Both the position numbers and the translations under genes were made by a program. A stretch of DNA of 64,000 nucleotides from Paenibacillus sp. FSL H8-0332 (GTDB lineage Bacteria > Bacillota > Bacilli > Paenibacillales > Paenibacillaceae), in NCBI RefSeq assembly GCF_037963835.1, contig NZ_CP150145.1, positions 6,572,001 through 6,636,000 on the forward strand. Reading direction: 5' to 3'. The notes under the pieces were generated by a model. It made no database searches, was not told where the DNA came from, and saw only the letters and a list, made by a program, of their open reading frames with translations. Shown here piece after piece: positions 44,178 through 53,161 of the stretch (position 1 is the stretch's first letter; each line of letters begins with the position of its first letter).

Positions 44178-45107
44178 CTACGCTCTATGCCTGATTCCGG
44201 CAAATTCCTGATCGAACCAGGCTTGCCAGCGCTCCGGCGGCTCCGCCATCACATAGGTGGCTTTGGTCTCCTGGAGGCTGATTGCCTCATAAGCTTTGCC
44301 GCCCGCAATGAGCTGCATCTCCGGGTACTGGCTGCCGAGCCGTTCAAGCAGCTTCTCCGCATAAGGGACCAGCGTGCCATTTGTAACGGACAGGCAGACG
44401 GCTCCGATCCGTTCTTGCTTCGCCAGCAGCTCCATCACACCGTCCTCGGGGGTATTGGACCCCAGGTAGATGACCTCAACCCCGTTCCTGCGCAGGAACA
44501 GCGAGAACAGCAGCAGGCCGATCTGGTGATGCTCTCCCGCCGGGCAGAAGGCAATCACCTTTTGTAGATGGGCGTACACCGGGAACACGTGAAAAAACTG
44601 GGATAGCCGGTTCGAGATCATATGTGTCATATAATGCTCCTGGGCCACTGTTGCCTTCCCTTGCTCCCAGGCATCACCCACCTTCACCAGAACAGGCACC
44701 AGCACCTGATGAACCATCGCCTCATAGCCGTACAGGGAGAACCCGAAATCGATCAGGGCATCGGCCCGCTCACCCTGGATGTCGAGCAGCGCTGCATAGA
44801 TCTGCTGTCTCATTTTGTCCAAAGCATCCTTGGGGTCACCGCCTGCAACAGACAGACGCTCATCCAGGTCCTTCTGCTTATGCTGCTTCAGCATCCGCAC
44901 GGCATGTGAGATACTGATGCCTTGTTTATCGGTCTGTTCCTTCAACCAGCGAAGGTCCTCAATATTCTCTTGGTTGTACAGTCTATAGCCGGACTCGGTA
45001 CGTTCCGGGACGACAGCCTGATACCGGTTCTCCCATGCCCGCAGCGTGACAGAGGGAATATCGAGCATTTCGACGACCTGTTTGATGGAATACACGATGG
45101 ATCTCAC
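44178..45107 (-). CDS. carH: CarH/LitR-type B12-dependent MerR photoreceptor repressor
   Basis: A 309-residue regulator. Residues 6-75 form a MerR winged helix (YSIKQVVEMLDIPSVTLRAWENRY). Residues 95-180 are the helical cap, and from about 183 onward it is a cobalamin-binding Rossmann domain. The cap has W147 followed after nine residues by E157-H158, the CarH light-sensing signature that holds adenosylcobalamin. E192-x-H194-x2-G197 is the B12-ligand motif. In the dark such proteins bind DNA as tetramers, and light breaks the Co-C bond and releases them. The GTG start is close behind AGGAAGG. Placement upstream of the carotenoid genes and matching operators make it their likely repressor. Confidence 0.9.
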   Translation of the reverse strand: MRSIVYSIKQVVEMLDIPSVTLRAWENRYQAVVPERTESGYRLYNQENIEDLRWLKEQTDKQGISISHAVRMLKQHKQKDLDERLSVAGGDPKDALDKMRQQIYAALLDIQGERADALIDFGFSLYGYEAMVHQVLVPVLVKVGDAWEQGKATVAQEHYMTHMISNRLSQFFHVFPVYAHLQKVIAFCPAGEHHQIGLLLFSLFLRRNGVEVIYLGSNTPEDGVMELLAKQERIGAVCLSVTNGTLVPYAEKLLERLGSQYPEMQLIAGGKAYEAISLQETKATYVMAEPPERWQAWFDQEFAGIRHRA

Positions 45108-45151
45108 TGCCTTCCTGTTTACACTGAATACATTTGAAGATTCAAACCTTA

Positions 45152-45177
45152 TACAAATTATTTACACTCATTATACA
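45152..45177. promoter_or_regulatory. CarH-type operator at the regulator promoter: three TACA repeats
   Basis: TACA at 45152, 45163 and 45174, again with an 11-bp period. The rightmost repeat enters the -10 box with the same offset (fourth base from its left edge) as in the carotenoid promoter. Autoregulation is the natural inference. Confidence 0.75.
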
Positions 45178-45198
45178 ATTGCTTCTGTGTTATGTCAC
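45170..45198 (-). promoter_or_regulatory. Sigma-A promoter of the CarH-like gene
   Basis: GTGACA (45198-45193), 17 bases, TATAAT (45175-45170) on the minus strand, about 63 bases before the GTG start codon. Confidence 0.75.
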
Positions 45199-45383
45199 CA
45201 GAACTTGTATTATGCAGCTTGCAGGTACGGTGCGGATGAAATGGAGCGGTTTTTGCAACACTAGATTTTCCAGGGATTTTGCACTGAGCTGCTTCACTTC
45301 TCCTTAGCTGGCGTTATAGGTACTTACCATGCCGGGCCACCATATAACCGCTCTGACCCGGCAGTAGACCCAGGAGGATAAAT

Positions 45384-46931
45384 ATGAATCAAGGCCGCCA
45401 TCCCGTCACACCCGAACAGTTACAGATTACGCTGGCTTCAGGGGCGATTACAGCATCCCGCCACAAGCGGCGGACGTTATTCTTCCTTCGCCGACGCTCC
45501 AAGCTCCTGATTGCCCTGATCCTTCTTCTCCTCTGGCTGGCCGGAGTAATGCTCTATCAGACCCACAAACCGCTGCCGCCCGGACTTTCTGTGGAGAGTC
45601 CTGCTTATAAGGTGAATACGGTCGCCTTCTGGCATGATCTGACCTACCAGGACACCAGCGGGAAGCAGGCAAGGGAAGAACAGATTCTGCCCAGAATCCT
45701 GAAGATTATTGAAGAGTCCAGACAATTCCTTGTGATCGATCTGTTCCTGTTCAATAACTATACCCACACCGACCAACAGTTCCCTGCTGTCAGCAGACAG
45801 CTTACCGATAAGCTGCTCGCCCAGAATGCCGCCTATCCCGCCATGGAGATCGTCTTCATCACCGATGAGGTGAATACGAATTACGGCTCTGCGCCGAATG
45901 CCCTACTGGATGAGCTGAGCGCAGCCGGGATTAAGGTCATCCTGACCGATGTGGATGAGCTGCGGGATTCGACACCGGCTTATTCGGCGGTCTGGCGTAC
46001 CTTCATCCAGTGGTTCGGTCAATCCGGCACAGGCTGGATTCCGAATCTGATGGCCAGCGGAGGGCCCGATATTACCGCACGATCCTATCTGAAGCTGCTG
46101 AATGTCAAGGCTAACCACCGCAAGGTTGTACTCAGTGAGAACACCGCGCTGATCTCCTCCGGCAATGTGCATGATGCCAGTGCCTATCATTCCAATATTG
46201 CCCTGGAGGTACAAGGCCCCATCCTGGCGGATATTCTGCAGAGCGAGCAAGCTGCGGCTAATCTGTCGGGAGCCGGTCCCCTGCTGAGCAAGCAGCCTGA
46301 CTTCGGAAAGCCTTCCGCCACCGCCGGAGGGGCTCCGCTTGAAGTCCGCTATTTGACCGAAGGCAAGGTGTACAAATATGCGCTGGAAGGAATCGCTGCT
46401 GCGGGACCGGGGGACGTCATCTGGATGAGCATGTTCTATCTGGCGGACGACAGAATTATTGATGCCCTGCTTGCCGCTGATGCACGGGGCGCCCAGGTCA
46501 GGCTGCTGCTTGATCCTAACCAGAATGCCTTCGGACGGGACAAAATCGGCATTCCGAACCGTCCCGTTGCGATGGATCTGGACCGCCGCTCGGAAGGAAA
46601 TATCCTGATCCGCTGGTACAACACAGGCCAGGAGCAATATCACAGCAAGCTGCTGTTCATTGCCAAGGCGTCAGGCGACTCCATTATCCTAGGCGGATCG
46701 ACGAACTTCACAGCCCGGAATCTGGACGACTATAACCTGGAGAATAACCTCTGGGTGTCCGTTCCACGGGAACAGCCGCTGTATGCGGAGGTGGAGGGCT
46801 ACTTCAAGCGGCTGTGGAACAACGAGGGGGCCGAATACAGCCTGCCGCTGGGGGAATATCAGAGTGAGATCACCTGGTTGAAATACATCCTCTACCGGAT
46901 ACAGACCCGGCTTGGATTCACTACCTTCTGA
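45384..46931 (+). CDS. Membrane-anchored phospholipase D-like protein
   Basis: A 515-residue protein with a basic N-terminus, a membrane segment at about residues 36-56 and two PLD-type domains outside. The first motif reads NHRKVVLSE and the second QYHSKLLFIAK, followed by GSTNFTARNLDDYNLENN. HxK is kept in both, but the Asp of HxKxxxxD is replaced (Glu in the first), so activity is plausible but unproven. The substrate is unknown; phospholipid or wall phosphodiester are candidates. A perfect AGGAGG precedes the ATG and a TGCCGGG/CCCGGCA hairpin lies in the leader. It converges on cls. Confidence 0.85.
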   Translation: MNQGRHPVTPEQLQITLASGAITASRHKRRTLFFLRRRSKLLIALILLLLWLAGVMLYQTHKPLPPGLSVESPAYKVNTVAFWHDLTYQDTSGKQAREEQILPRILKIIEESRQFLVIDLFLFNNYTHTDQQFPAVSRQLTDKLLAQNAAYPAMEIVFITDEVNTNYGSAPNALLDELSAAGIKVILTDVDELRDSTPAYSAVWRTFIQWFGQSGTGWIPNLMASGGPDITARSYLKLLNVKANHRKVVLSENTALISSGNVHDASAYHSNIALEVQGPILADILQSEQAAANLSGAGPLLSKQPDFGKPSATAGGAPLEVRYLTEGKVYKYALEGIAAAGPGDVIWMSMFYLADDRIIDALLAADARGAQVRLLLDPNQNAFGRDKIGIPNRPVAMDLDRRSEGNILIRWYNTGQEQYHSKLLFIAKASGDSIILGGSTNFTARNLDDYNLENNLWVSVPREQPLYAEVEGYFKRLWNNEGAEYSLPLGEYQSEITWLKYILYRIQTRLGFTTF

Positions 46932-46933
46932 AA

Positions 46934-46977
46934 CAAAAAAACGGTACCGTTCCCCAAAAGGACGGTACCGTTTTTTT
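46934..46977. terminator. Bidirectional terminator between PLD-like gene and cls
   Basis: Perfect 12-bp stem AAACGGTACCGT/ACGGTACCGTTT with A-run and T-run on its two sides, directly between two convergent stop codons. The arms resemble those of the dispersed hairpin repeats at 9810 and 23010. Confidence 0.9.
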
Positions 46978-46992
46978 GTTCTGCTTGTCCGC

Positions 46993-48501
46993 TTACAGCA
47001 GCGGAGACATCAGCCGGGCTGCGGATTCCAGCAGCCGCTCCAGCAGTCTTTTCTCCATGAAGGTCTCATGGACAATCTGCCGCGTGGACTGCAGGTCACG
47101 CTCGAAGTCTGCAACAATGCGCGAGACACTCTCGGTCTGCAGCAGCAGCGCGTTCACCTCAAAATTAAGATGGAAGCTGCGCATATCCATGTTCGCTGTT
47201 CCAATCGTAGCAATCTCCCCGTCGGCAATCAGCAGCTTGGAGTGGATGAAGCCCTTCTCATATTCATAGATCTTCACGCCAGACTCCAGCAGCGCCGGGA
47301 AATAGGAATGGGAGGCCAAAAACGGAATCCATTTATCCGGCTTGGCCGGGAACAACAGGCGGACATCCAGCCCCGACATCGCCGCCACACGCAGCGCAGT
47401 CAGTATATCCTCATCGGGGATAAAGTAGGGACTGGCGATCCAGACGGATTTTTCCGCAGTAGTAATCATGGAGAAGAAAATATTCTTGAGCGCACGCCGC
47501 TCATTATCCGGGCCGCTGGCAATAATCTGCACCGCCCCGTCTCCGGTAGTGAAGCGAAGCTGCGGGGAGAGGTAATCCTGCTCCAGGATTTTCTCGCCGG
47601 TGGTGTGCATCCAGTCCTGCAGGAAAATAATCTGCATCGTCCGCACCGCTTCGCCTCTCAGCAGCATATGCGTGTCCCGCCAGAACCCGTAGGTCTTGCT
47701 GCGGCTCAAGTACTCGTCCCCGACATTCAGCCCGCCCATGAAGCCGACATCGCCGTCGATGACTACGATTTTGCGGTGATTCCGGTAATTCACCCTGCTG
47801 GAGAAAAAGGAGGTAGAGTTGCCGTAAGCAGCCACCTGCACACCCGCATCACTCAGTTCCTTAAGGAAGGCTCTGGAGAGCTGCATGCTCCCGACCGCAT
47901 CATACATGAACCGGACCGCCACGCCCGCGCGGGCTTTCTCAATCAGAATCTGCTGAATGCGTGTGCCGATATGATCCGCCCGGAAAATATAATATTCCAT
48001 ATGAATATGATGCTGCGCCTGCCGCAGCTCCAGCAGCAGCGTACCGAAGGTCTCCTCACCGTTCGTTAGGATGCGCGTCTCCGAGCTGAACGAAATCGGC
48101 GTCCGGCCCAATCTCTGCGACAGACCCAGCAGCTTCTGCCGCGCAGGGCTGAACACCGACCAATCCTGGTGCATCCGCAGGGCGTCATTCTCAATCCGTT
48201 CATAGGCCATGAGATCGCGCTGGGCTTTTTTGTCATACTTGCGCCGTTTGAACACATTCTGTCCGAACAGGAAGTAGAATACCAGTCCCAGCACCGGAAT
48301 CAGCGCAAGCAGCAGAATCCAGGATACGGTGGTCGAAGGATTGCGGTTCTCCATGAAAATACCCAATGCGATAGAGATGACCGTCAATGTGGAAAAAATA
48401 CTTATAATCGTGCCGGCTGTACTGCCGAATACGCCAAATCCAAAATAATAAAAAGCCAGCATAGCTCCTATGATGACTATAGCCTGCAGTCCTCTTCTCA
48501 T
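46993..48501 (-). CDS. cls: Cardiolipin synthase
   Basis: Membrane enzyme making cardiolipin from two phosphatidylglycerols. I start at the ATG at 48501 (AAGGTAGG upstream), giving 502 residues. Two N-terminal membrane helices (about residues 7-55) precede two PLD domains: NHRKIVVIDGDVGFMGGLN near residue 240 and HSKLLIADGEIATIGTANMDMRS near residue 418. Both HxKxxxxD motifs are intact, in contrast to the neighbouring PLD-like protein. Confidence 0.94.
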   Translation of the reverse strand: MRRGLQAIVIIGAMLAFYYFGFGVFGSTAGTIISIFSTLTVISIALGIFMENRNPSTTVSWILLLALIPVLGLVFYFLFGQNVFKRRKYDKKAQRDLMAYERIENDALRMHQDWSVFSPARQKLLGLSQRLGRTPISFSSETRILTNGEETFGTLLLELRQAQHHIHMEYYIFRADHIGTRIQQILIEKARAGVAVRFMYDAVGSMQLSRAFLKELSDAGVQVAAYGNSTSFFSSRVNYRNHRKIVVIDGDVGFMGGLNVGDEYLSRSKTYGFWRDTHMLLRGEAVRTMQIIFLQDWMHTTGEKILEQDYLSPQLRFTTGDGAVQIIASGPDNERRALKNIFFSMITTAEKSVWIASPYFIPDEDILTALRVAAMSGLDVRLLFPAKPDKWIPFLASHSYFPALLESGVKIYEYEKGFIHSKLLIADGEIATIGTANMDMRSFHLNFEVNALLLQTESVSRIVADFERDLQSTRQIVHETFMEKRLLERLLESAARLMSPLL

Positions 48502-48596
48502 ATGCAACCTACCTTCTCATTCTACCGTTCCTCACCAAACTGACACATTTATATCTTACATGAAGAATCCGTTTCTTCCTACTGAAACCTGCAAAT

Positions 48597-48642
48597 TTGT
48601 AATGCTGCAGGATATATAATATAATCGCACTGACCTTTCAGT
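48597..48642 (+). promoter_or_regulatory. Promoter with overlapping palindrome for the TetR-RND operon
   Basis: TTGTAA (48597-48602), 17 bases, TATAAT (48620-48625). Four bases later comes the perfect palindrome ACTGA-CCTT-TCAGT (48629-48642), spanning the expected start point. This layout is typical of TetR autorepression. Confidence 0.6.
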
Positions 48643-48684
48643 CAAATACAGAACTTCCAAGTCAGAACGGAGGCCTATATAGCC

Positions 48685-49623
48685 TTGACCGCCAAAAGCA
48701 TGACCAGAAAAGAACAAATCATCAAGACCGCCATGCAGTTATTTGCTGTAAAAGGCTCCTCCTCCACTTCGATGCAGGAGATTGCCGAATTATGCGGGAT
48801 CTCCAAGGGAAGTCTCTATCTGATCTTCAAATCCAAAGAAGAGCTGGAGCGCAGCATATACATCTATTGCTTCCGGATGATTCATGATCCGCTGCAGCAG
48901 GAGGAGCAGGCAGCAGGCAGAGAACCCCGGGAGAAGCTGCGCAACCAGCTCGAAATACTGCTCAGTCATGTATTCGAGCTGCGCGAATTCCTGCAGCGCC
49001 AATTTCAGGAGTTGGCCGGCAGAGGTGTGGCCGAGATTCCCGATTGGGTGAAGCAGAACAACGCCGCCCTGCTGCGCTGGTTCCAGCAGAAGCTGGAGCT
49101 CATGTACGGGCCAGAGATTCTGCCCTATGCAGGCGAGCTGTGCGTGCTCAGCCACGGCATGATCAGCTCCAGCATTAAGCTGCTATTCGGTCAGGAGACC
49201 GTTATTTCCATCCCTGAACTGGCTGACCGGCTGGTGGACTGGCTGGACATTATGGTCTCCGGCCTGCTTGCAAGGCAGCCCGTCCCTCTGGTCTCTTCCG
49301 CAGTCCTGGCCGGATGGGCTGAGGCTCAAGGAGAAGGACCGCGCCAGAGCCCGCTTCAGCTGATCAAGGCGATGAAGCTCCTGCTCAGTGAAGCTGAGGG
49401 TCTTCACCCGGAGCATACCGAAGACGGGCTCGAGTCCCTGGGCATTTTGGAGAGCGAAATCCTTACCTCCCAGCCCCGTAAAGCGATCATTCAAGGGATG
49501 ATGGCTAATCTCGAGGGGTATCCCGAGCTGTCCGGCGAGCTAAGTCAATTGAAGAAAGTATTCACACCTTATATGCACACTTCCTGCGGACTTCACTCAA
49601 GGACAGATGCAGCACGATTGTAA
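48685..49623 (+). CDS. TetR/AcrR family transcriptional regulator
   Basis: A 312-residue TetR-type repressor. The helix-turn-helix is at about residues 8-55: KEQIIKTAMQLFAVKGSSSTSMQEIAELCGISKGSLYLIFKSKEEL. The long C-terminal part would bind ligand. The start is a TTG 11 bases from GGAGG; an ATG five codons later (48700) is too far from the SD. It lies 35 bases upstream of the RND transporter on the same strand and is almost certainly its local repressor. B. subtilis swrC (yerP) has a TetR neighbour, YerO, in the same layout. Confidence 0.9.
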   Translation: MTAKSMTRKEQIIKTAMQLFAVKGSSSTSMQEIAELCGISKGSLYLIFKSKEELERSIYIYCFRMIHDPLQQEEQAAGREPREKLRNQLEILLSHVFELREFLQRQFQELAGRGVAEIPDWVKQNNAALLRWFQQKLELMYGPEILPYAGELCVLSHGMISSSIKLLFGQETVISIPELADRLVDWLDIMVSGLLARQPVPLVSSAVLAGWAEAQGEGPRQSPLQLIKAMKLLLSEAEGLHPEHTEDGLESLGILESEILTSQPRKAIIQGMMANLEGYPELSGELSQLKKVFTPYMHTSCGLHSRTDAARL

Positions 49624-49658
49624 TATCAAGATTAATTGTACTGGAGGACCATTTACTG

Positions 49659-52600
49659 ATGAAAAGCCTAATTAATTTCTCGCTCCGCAACAAATTCGCC
49701 GTCTGGCTGCTGACGATCATTATTGTCTTCGCTGGTCTGTACAGCGGGTTGACTATGAAGCAGGAGACCCTGCCTAACATTAGTATCCCTTATCTCAGCA
49801 TTACTACTATTTATCCCGGAGCTGCGCCGGAAGGTGTCGTGAATGACGTCAGCAAGCCGCTGGAGCAGAAGCTCCGCAATGTGGACGGGGTCAAGATGCT
49901 GACCTCTACATCACTTGAGAATGCCTCCAGTGTAACCATAGAATTCAACTACGGCACCAACCTGGACAATGCGACAGCAGCGGTGCGCGAGGCGCTCAAC
50001 GAGGTGACTCTGCCGGATAATGTGCAAAAGCCGCAAATCTCACGCTTCAGCCTCAGCTCGCTGCCGGTCATCTCCCTCAGTATCTCTGATGAGAGCTCCG
50101 GCGATCTCGAGGAGCTGACACGGGTTGCGGAGAACGATATCCGCCCGGCGCTGGAGGATATCGAAGGCGTCGCCTCTGTGCAGATTGCCGGACAATATGT
50201 CAAGGAAGTCTCCCTGAAGTTCAATCAGGAGAAGCTGAAGCAGTACGGACTGACCGAGGATACGATCAAAGGCATTATCCAGGCCTCCTCCCTGCGGGTA
50301 CCGCTCGGATTGTTCGAGATGGACAAAGCACAGAAGGCTGTTGTCGTTGACGGCAACATCACTACGGTGGAGGACTTGCAGAATGTCAGCATTCCGCTGG
50401 TTCCCTCTGCCGCAGGCGCTGCGGGCGCGGCTGGCGGCGCAGCTTCAGGCGGTGAAGGTGCTGCTGCGGGCGGTACCGGAGCTGCGGCTGGCAATACCGG
50501 CGCTGGCGCGGGTGCCATGACCGGGCTGCCGACCGTGAAGCTGAGCGAGCTTGCTACTATTGAAGTGGTCGGCAAATCGGAATCGATCTCCCGCACTAAC
50601 GGCAAGGAGTCGATCGGGATTCAGATTGTGAAGGCCAATGATGCCAACACCGTCGATGTCGTGAACGGGGTCAAGGATAAGACCGAAGAACTGAAGCAGC
50701 AATACAAGTCGATGGACCTCACCGTGCTGCTGGATCAAGGCAAGCCGATTGAGGATTCCGTGAACACGATGCTGTCCAAGGCTGCCTTCGGCGCCCTGTT
50801 CGCCGTGCTTATCATTCTGCTGTTCCTGCGCAATATCCGTTCTACCATTATTTCCATTATCTCGATTCCATTATCACTGCTGATTGCGATATTATGCCTG
50901 CGGCAAATGGATATTACACTGAATATGATGACGCTCGGCGCCATGACCGTGGCCATCGGGCGGGTAGTCGATGACTCCATCGTTGTCATTGAGAACATCT
51001 TCCGGCGGCTTACACTATCCAGCGAGAAGCTGCGCGGCAGAGAGCTGATCAGCGCCGCTACCCGTGAGATGTTTGTGCCGATTATGTCCTCAACCATTGT
51101 GACGATTGCCGTCTTCCTGCCGCTCGCTTTTGTCAGCGGTATGGTCGGTGAGCTGTTCCTGCCGTTCGCCCTCACAATGGTATTCGCGCTGCTGGCTTCA
51201 CTGGTGGTTGCCATTACCCTGGTGCCTGCATTGGCCCACACCCTGTTCCGTAATGGACTGAAGAAGGGGAAAAAGGGGCACGAAGACAAGCCCGGCGCAT
51301 TGGCGGGCGGGTATGTCCGTATCCTGGACTGGTGTCTCTCGCATAAGCTGATCACCATGGGTGTTGCTGTCCTGCTGCTGGCAGGCAGTCTGTTCCTGAT
51401 CAAGCCGATCGGCGTCAGCTTCCTGCCTTCCCAGGAAGAGAAGAATGTTACGCTGACCTTCTCCCCGAAGGCCGGTCAGACGCTGGAGGATGTGAAGGCG
51501 CTGGGCCTGAAGGCTGAGAAGTTTATTCTGGCGCAGAAGCATCTGGATAAAATGCAATATTCCATCGGCGGCAGCAGCCCGTTCGGACTTAGCTCAGGCA
51601 ATTCCGGGCTGTTCTATGTCACGTATGACAGCAACACGCCTGATTTTGATACCGTGAAGGAGAAGTTAATTGAAGGCTTAACCCAAGCGGTGCCGGATGG
51701 CGTGTGGGGCGATCTGTCCGGCATGGCCGGAGGCGGGCTCGGCGGCAGTACACTTACTGTCAATATCTACGGCGATACGCTGGAGCAGCTCAAACCGGTA
51801 GCAGATGAAATTGCCGGGATCGTTCAGGCAGATACCAAGAACTTCAAAGACGGGAAGACCAGCCTCTCTGAAGCTTATGATCAATACACCATCGTAGCTG
51901 ACCAGGCCAAGCTTAGCTCACTGGGCTTAACTGCCGGACAGCTTGCGATGAAGCTGAGCCCTGCCGGAACCCGGCCTGTACTCACTGAGGTAGAGCTGGA
52001 CGGCAAGAATTACAAGGTCTACATTGAGACAGACAAGGATTCCTACAGCAGTATTGAAGAAATGAAGGCGGCCACGCTCACTTCGCCGCTGGGCATTACC
52101 GTACCGATTGGCGAGGTAGCAAGCATTGAACAGGGCCAATCCCCGGATTCCATTACCCGTGAAGACGGCAAAATGAAAGTCGGGGTAACCGCCGACATTA
52201 TCTCCAGTGACATTAATAGTGCCTCCAATGCTGTTCAGGACAAAATAGATGCTCTTGATCTCCCGGACGGCGTGACCATCACCTTCGGCGGAGTCACCGA
52301 GCAGATTAATGAGACCTTCGGACAGCTTGGCATTGCCATGCTGGCGGCTATAGCCATTGTATACTTCGTGCTTGTGGTCACCTTCGGCGGCGGTCTGGCT
52401 CCGTTCGCCATCCTGTTCTCCCTGCCGTTCACAGTCATCGGCGCGCTTGTCGCCCTGCTCCTGGCTGGCGAGACCTTGAACGTGTCCGCACTGATGGGCG
52501 CACTGATGCTGATCGGGATCGTGGTCACCAATGCGATTGTCTTAATTGACCGCGTAATCCATAAGGAGCAAGAGGGAATGTCTACCCGCAAGGCGCTGCT

Positions 52601-52829
52601 TGAGGCCGGGGCTACCCGCCTTCGCCCGATTCTCATGACTGCGCTCGCAACCATTGGCGCCCTGCTGCCATTGGTTACCGGCCTTGAGAACAGCGCCGGG
52701 ATCATCTCCAAAGGACTTGGCGTAACAGTCATCGGCGGTCTCGTCAGCTCCACACTGCTGACCCTGGTCGTTGTACCGGTGGTGTATGAGTTCCTGATGA
52801 AGTTTCGGGGTAAGAAGACTTACGAATAA
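49659..52829 (+). CDS. RND superfamily efflux permease (SwrC-like)
   Basis: A 1056-residue proton-driven transporter of the AcrB/HAE1 type, single-component because Gram-positives lack the outer channel. It has an N-terminal membrane helix, a first large external loop, six helices, a second loop and six helices. GRVVDDSIVVIENIFRR near residue 437 holds the proton-relay aspartates of helix 4. Its closest known type is SwrC/YerP, which exports surfactin and other lipopeptides or bile-salt-like amphiphiles. A Gly/Ala-rich insert at about residues 250-287 interrupts the first periplasmic-type loop. GGAGG precedes the ATG. The substrate is inferred only by family. Confidence 0.92.
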   Translation: MKSLINFSLRNKFAVWLLTIIIVFAGLYSGLTMKQETLPNISIPYLSITTIYPGAAPEGVVNDVSKPLEQKLRNVDGVKMLTSTSLENASSVTIEFNYGTNLDNATAAVREALNEVTLPDNVQKPQISRFSLSSLPVISLSISDESSGDLEELTRVAENDIRPALEDIEGVASVQIAGQYVKEVSLKFNQEKLKQYGLTEDTIKGIIQASSLRVPLGLFEMDKAQKAVVVDGNITTVEDLQNVSIPLVPSAAGAAGAAGGAASGGEGAAAGGTGAAAGNTGAGAGAMTGLPTVKLSELATIEVVGKSESISRTNGKESIGIQIVKANDANTVDVVNGVKDKTEELKQQYKSMDLTVLLDQGKPIEDSVNTMLSKAAFGALFAVLIILLFLRNIRSTIISIISIPLSLLIAILCLRQMDITLNMMTLGAMTVAIGRVVDDSIVVIENIFRRLTLSSEKLRGRELISAATREMFVPIMSSTIVTIAVFLPLAFVSGMVGELFLPFALTMVFALLASLVVAITLVPALAHTLFRNGLKKGKKGHEDKPGALAGGYVRILDWCLSHKLITMGVAVLLLAGSLFLIKPIGVSFLPSQEEKNVTLTFSPKAGQTLEDVKALGLKAEKFILAQKHLDKMQYSIGGSSPFGLSSGNSGLFYVTYDSNTPDFDTVKEKLIEGLTQAVPDGVWGDLSGMAGGGLGGSTLTVNIYGDTLEQLKPVADEIAGIVQADTKNFKDGKTSLSEAYDQYTIVADQAKLSSLGLTAGQLAMKLSPAGTRPVLTEVELDGKNYKVYIETDKDSYSSIEEMKAATLTSPLGITVPIGEVASIEQGQSPDSITREDGKMKVGVTADIISSDINSASNAVQDKIDALDLPDGVTITFGGVTEQINETFGQLGIAMLAAIAIVYFVLVVTFGGGLAPFAILFSLPFTVIGALVALLLAGETLNVSALMGALMLIGIVVTNAIVLIDRVIHKEQEGMSTRKALLEAGATRLRPILMTALATIGALLPLVTGLENSAGIISKGLGVTVIGGLVSSTLLTLVVVPVVYEFLMKFRGKKTYE

Positions 52830-52930
52830 ATAGGGGATGAACTTCAGTTTCAGTTATATAGAGTGAACTGGGGCACCTCCGCTTCAGGCAGGACCGTGAC
52901 TGCAGAGAATGTTTGGACTTCCGGTCGCTG

Positions 52931-52985
52931 TTAGGTTGGAAATTCCTGATTCGAACCGCTCTTCGCGGTAGAATTTCCAACCTAA
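52931..52985. repeat. Compound inverted repeat, possible mobile palindromic element
   Basis: A perfect 15-bp outer stem (52931-52945 with 52971-52985) encloses an inner ACCGC-TCTTC-GCGGT hairpin. It lacks a T-tract, so it is not a normal terminator. Its structure suggests a REP-like element, but only one copy is in the window. Confidence 0.6.
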
Positions 52986-53104
52986 AGGCGAACGCTATCG
53001 CTCCTACAGTTCCAAAATTCTCCTCCGCCACTCTCCCTGAAGGAGATTCTCCAGATCACAACCTATAAAGTGAAAGCTTAAGTTCAAGACCCCGCGAGCA
53101 GAAA

Positions 53105-53139
53105 TAAGGCGCCCTTCCGATTGATGGAAGGGCGCCTTA
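53105..53139 (-). terminator. Hairpin after the torD-like gene
   Basis: Perfect 14-bp stem TAAGGCGCCCTTCC/GGAAGGGCGCCTTA with a 7-base loop, 23 bases after the torD-like stop. Flanks are AT-rich but without a long T-run. It probably terminates on the minus strand. Confidence 0.6.
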
Positions 53140-53161
53140 TTAATTGAGTATGGATGCATAA

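Larger units (their letters stand above)
52830..53161. other. Intergenic region between RND gene and torD-like gene
   Basis: This 332-bp gap between convergent genes holds two large inverted repeats: the compound hairpin at 52931-52985 and the 14-bp perfect stem at 53105-53139. No convincing gene is present; the open frames here have no SD or coding character. Confidence 0.6.

Noticed and set aside
46912..48069. 385-codon plus-strand frame opposite cls
   Set aside because: Antisense shadow; it also runs through the bidirectional terminator after the PLD-like gene.
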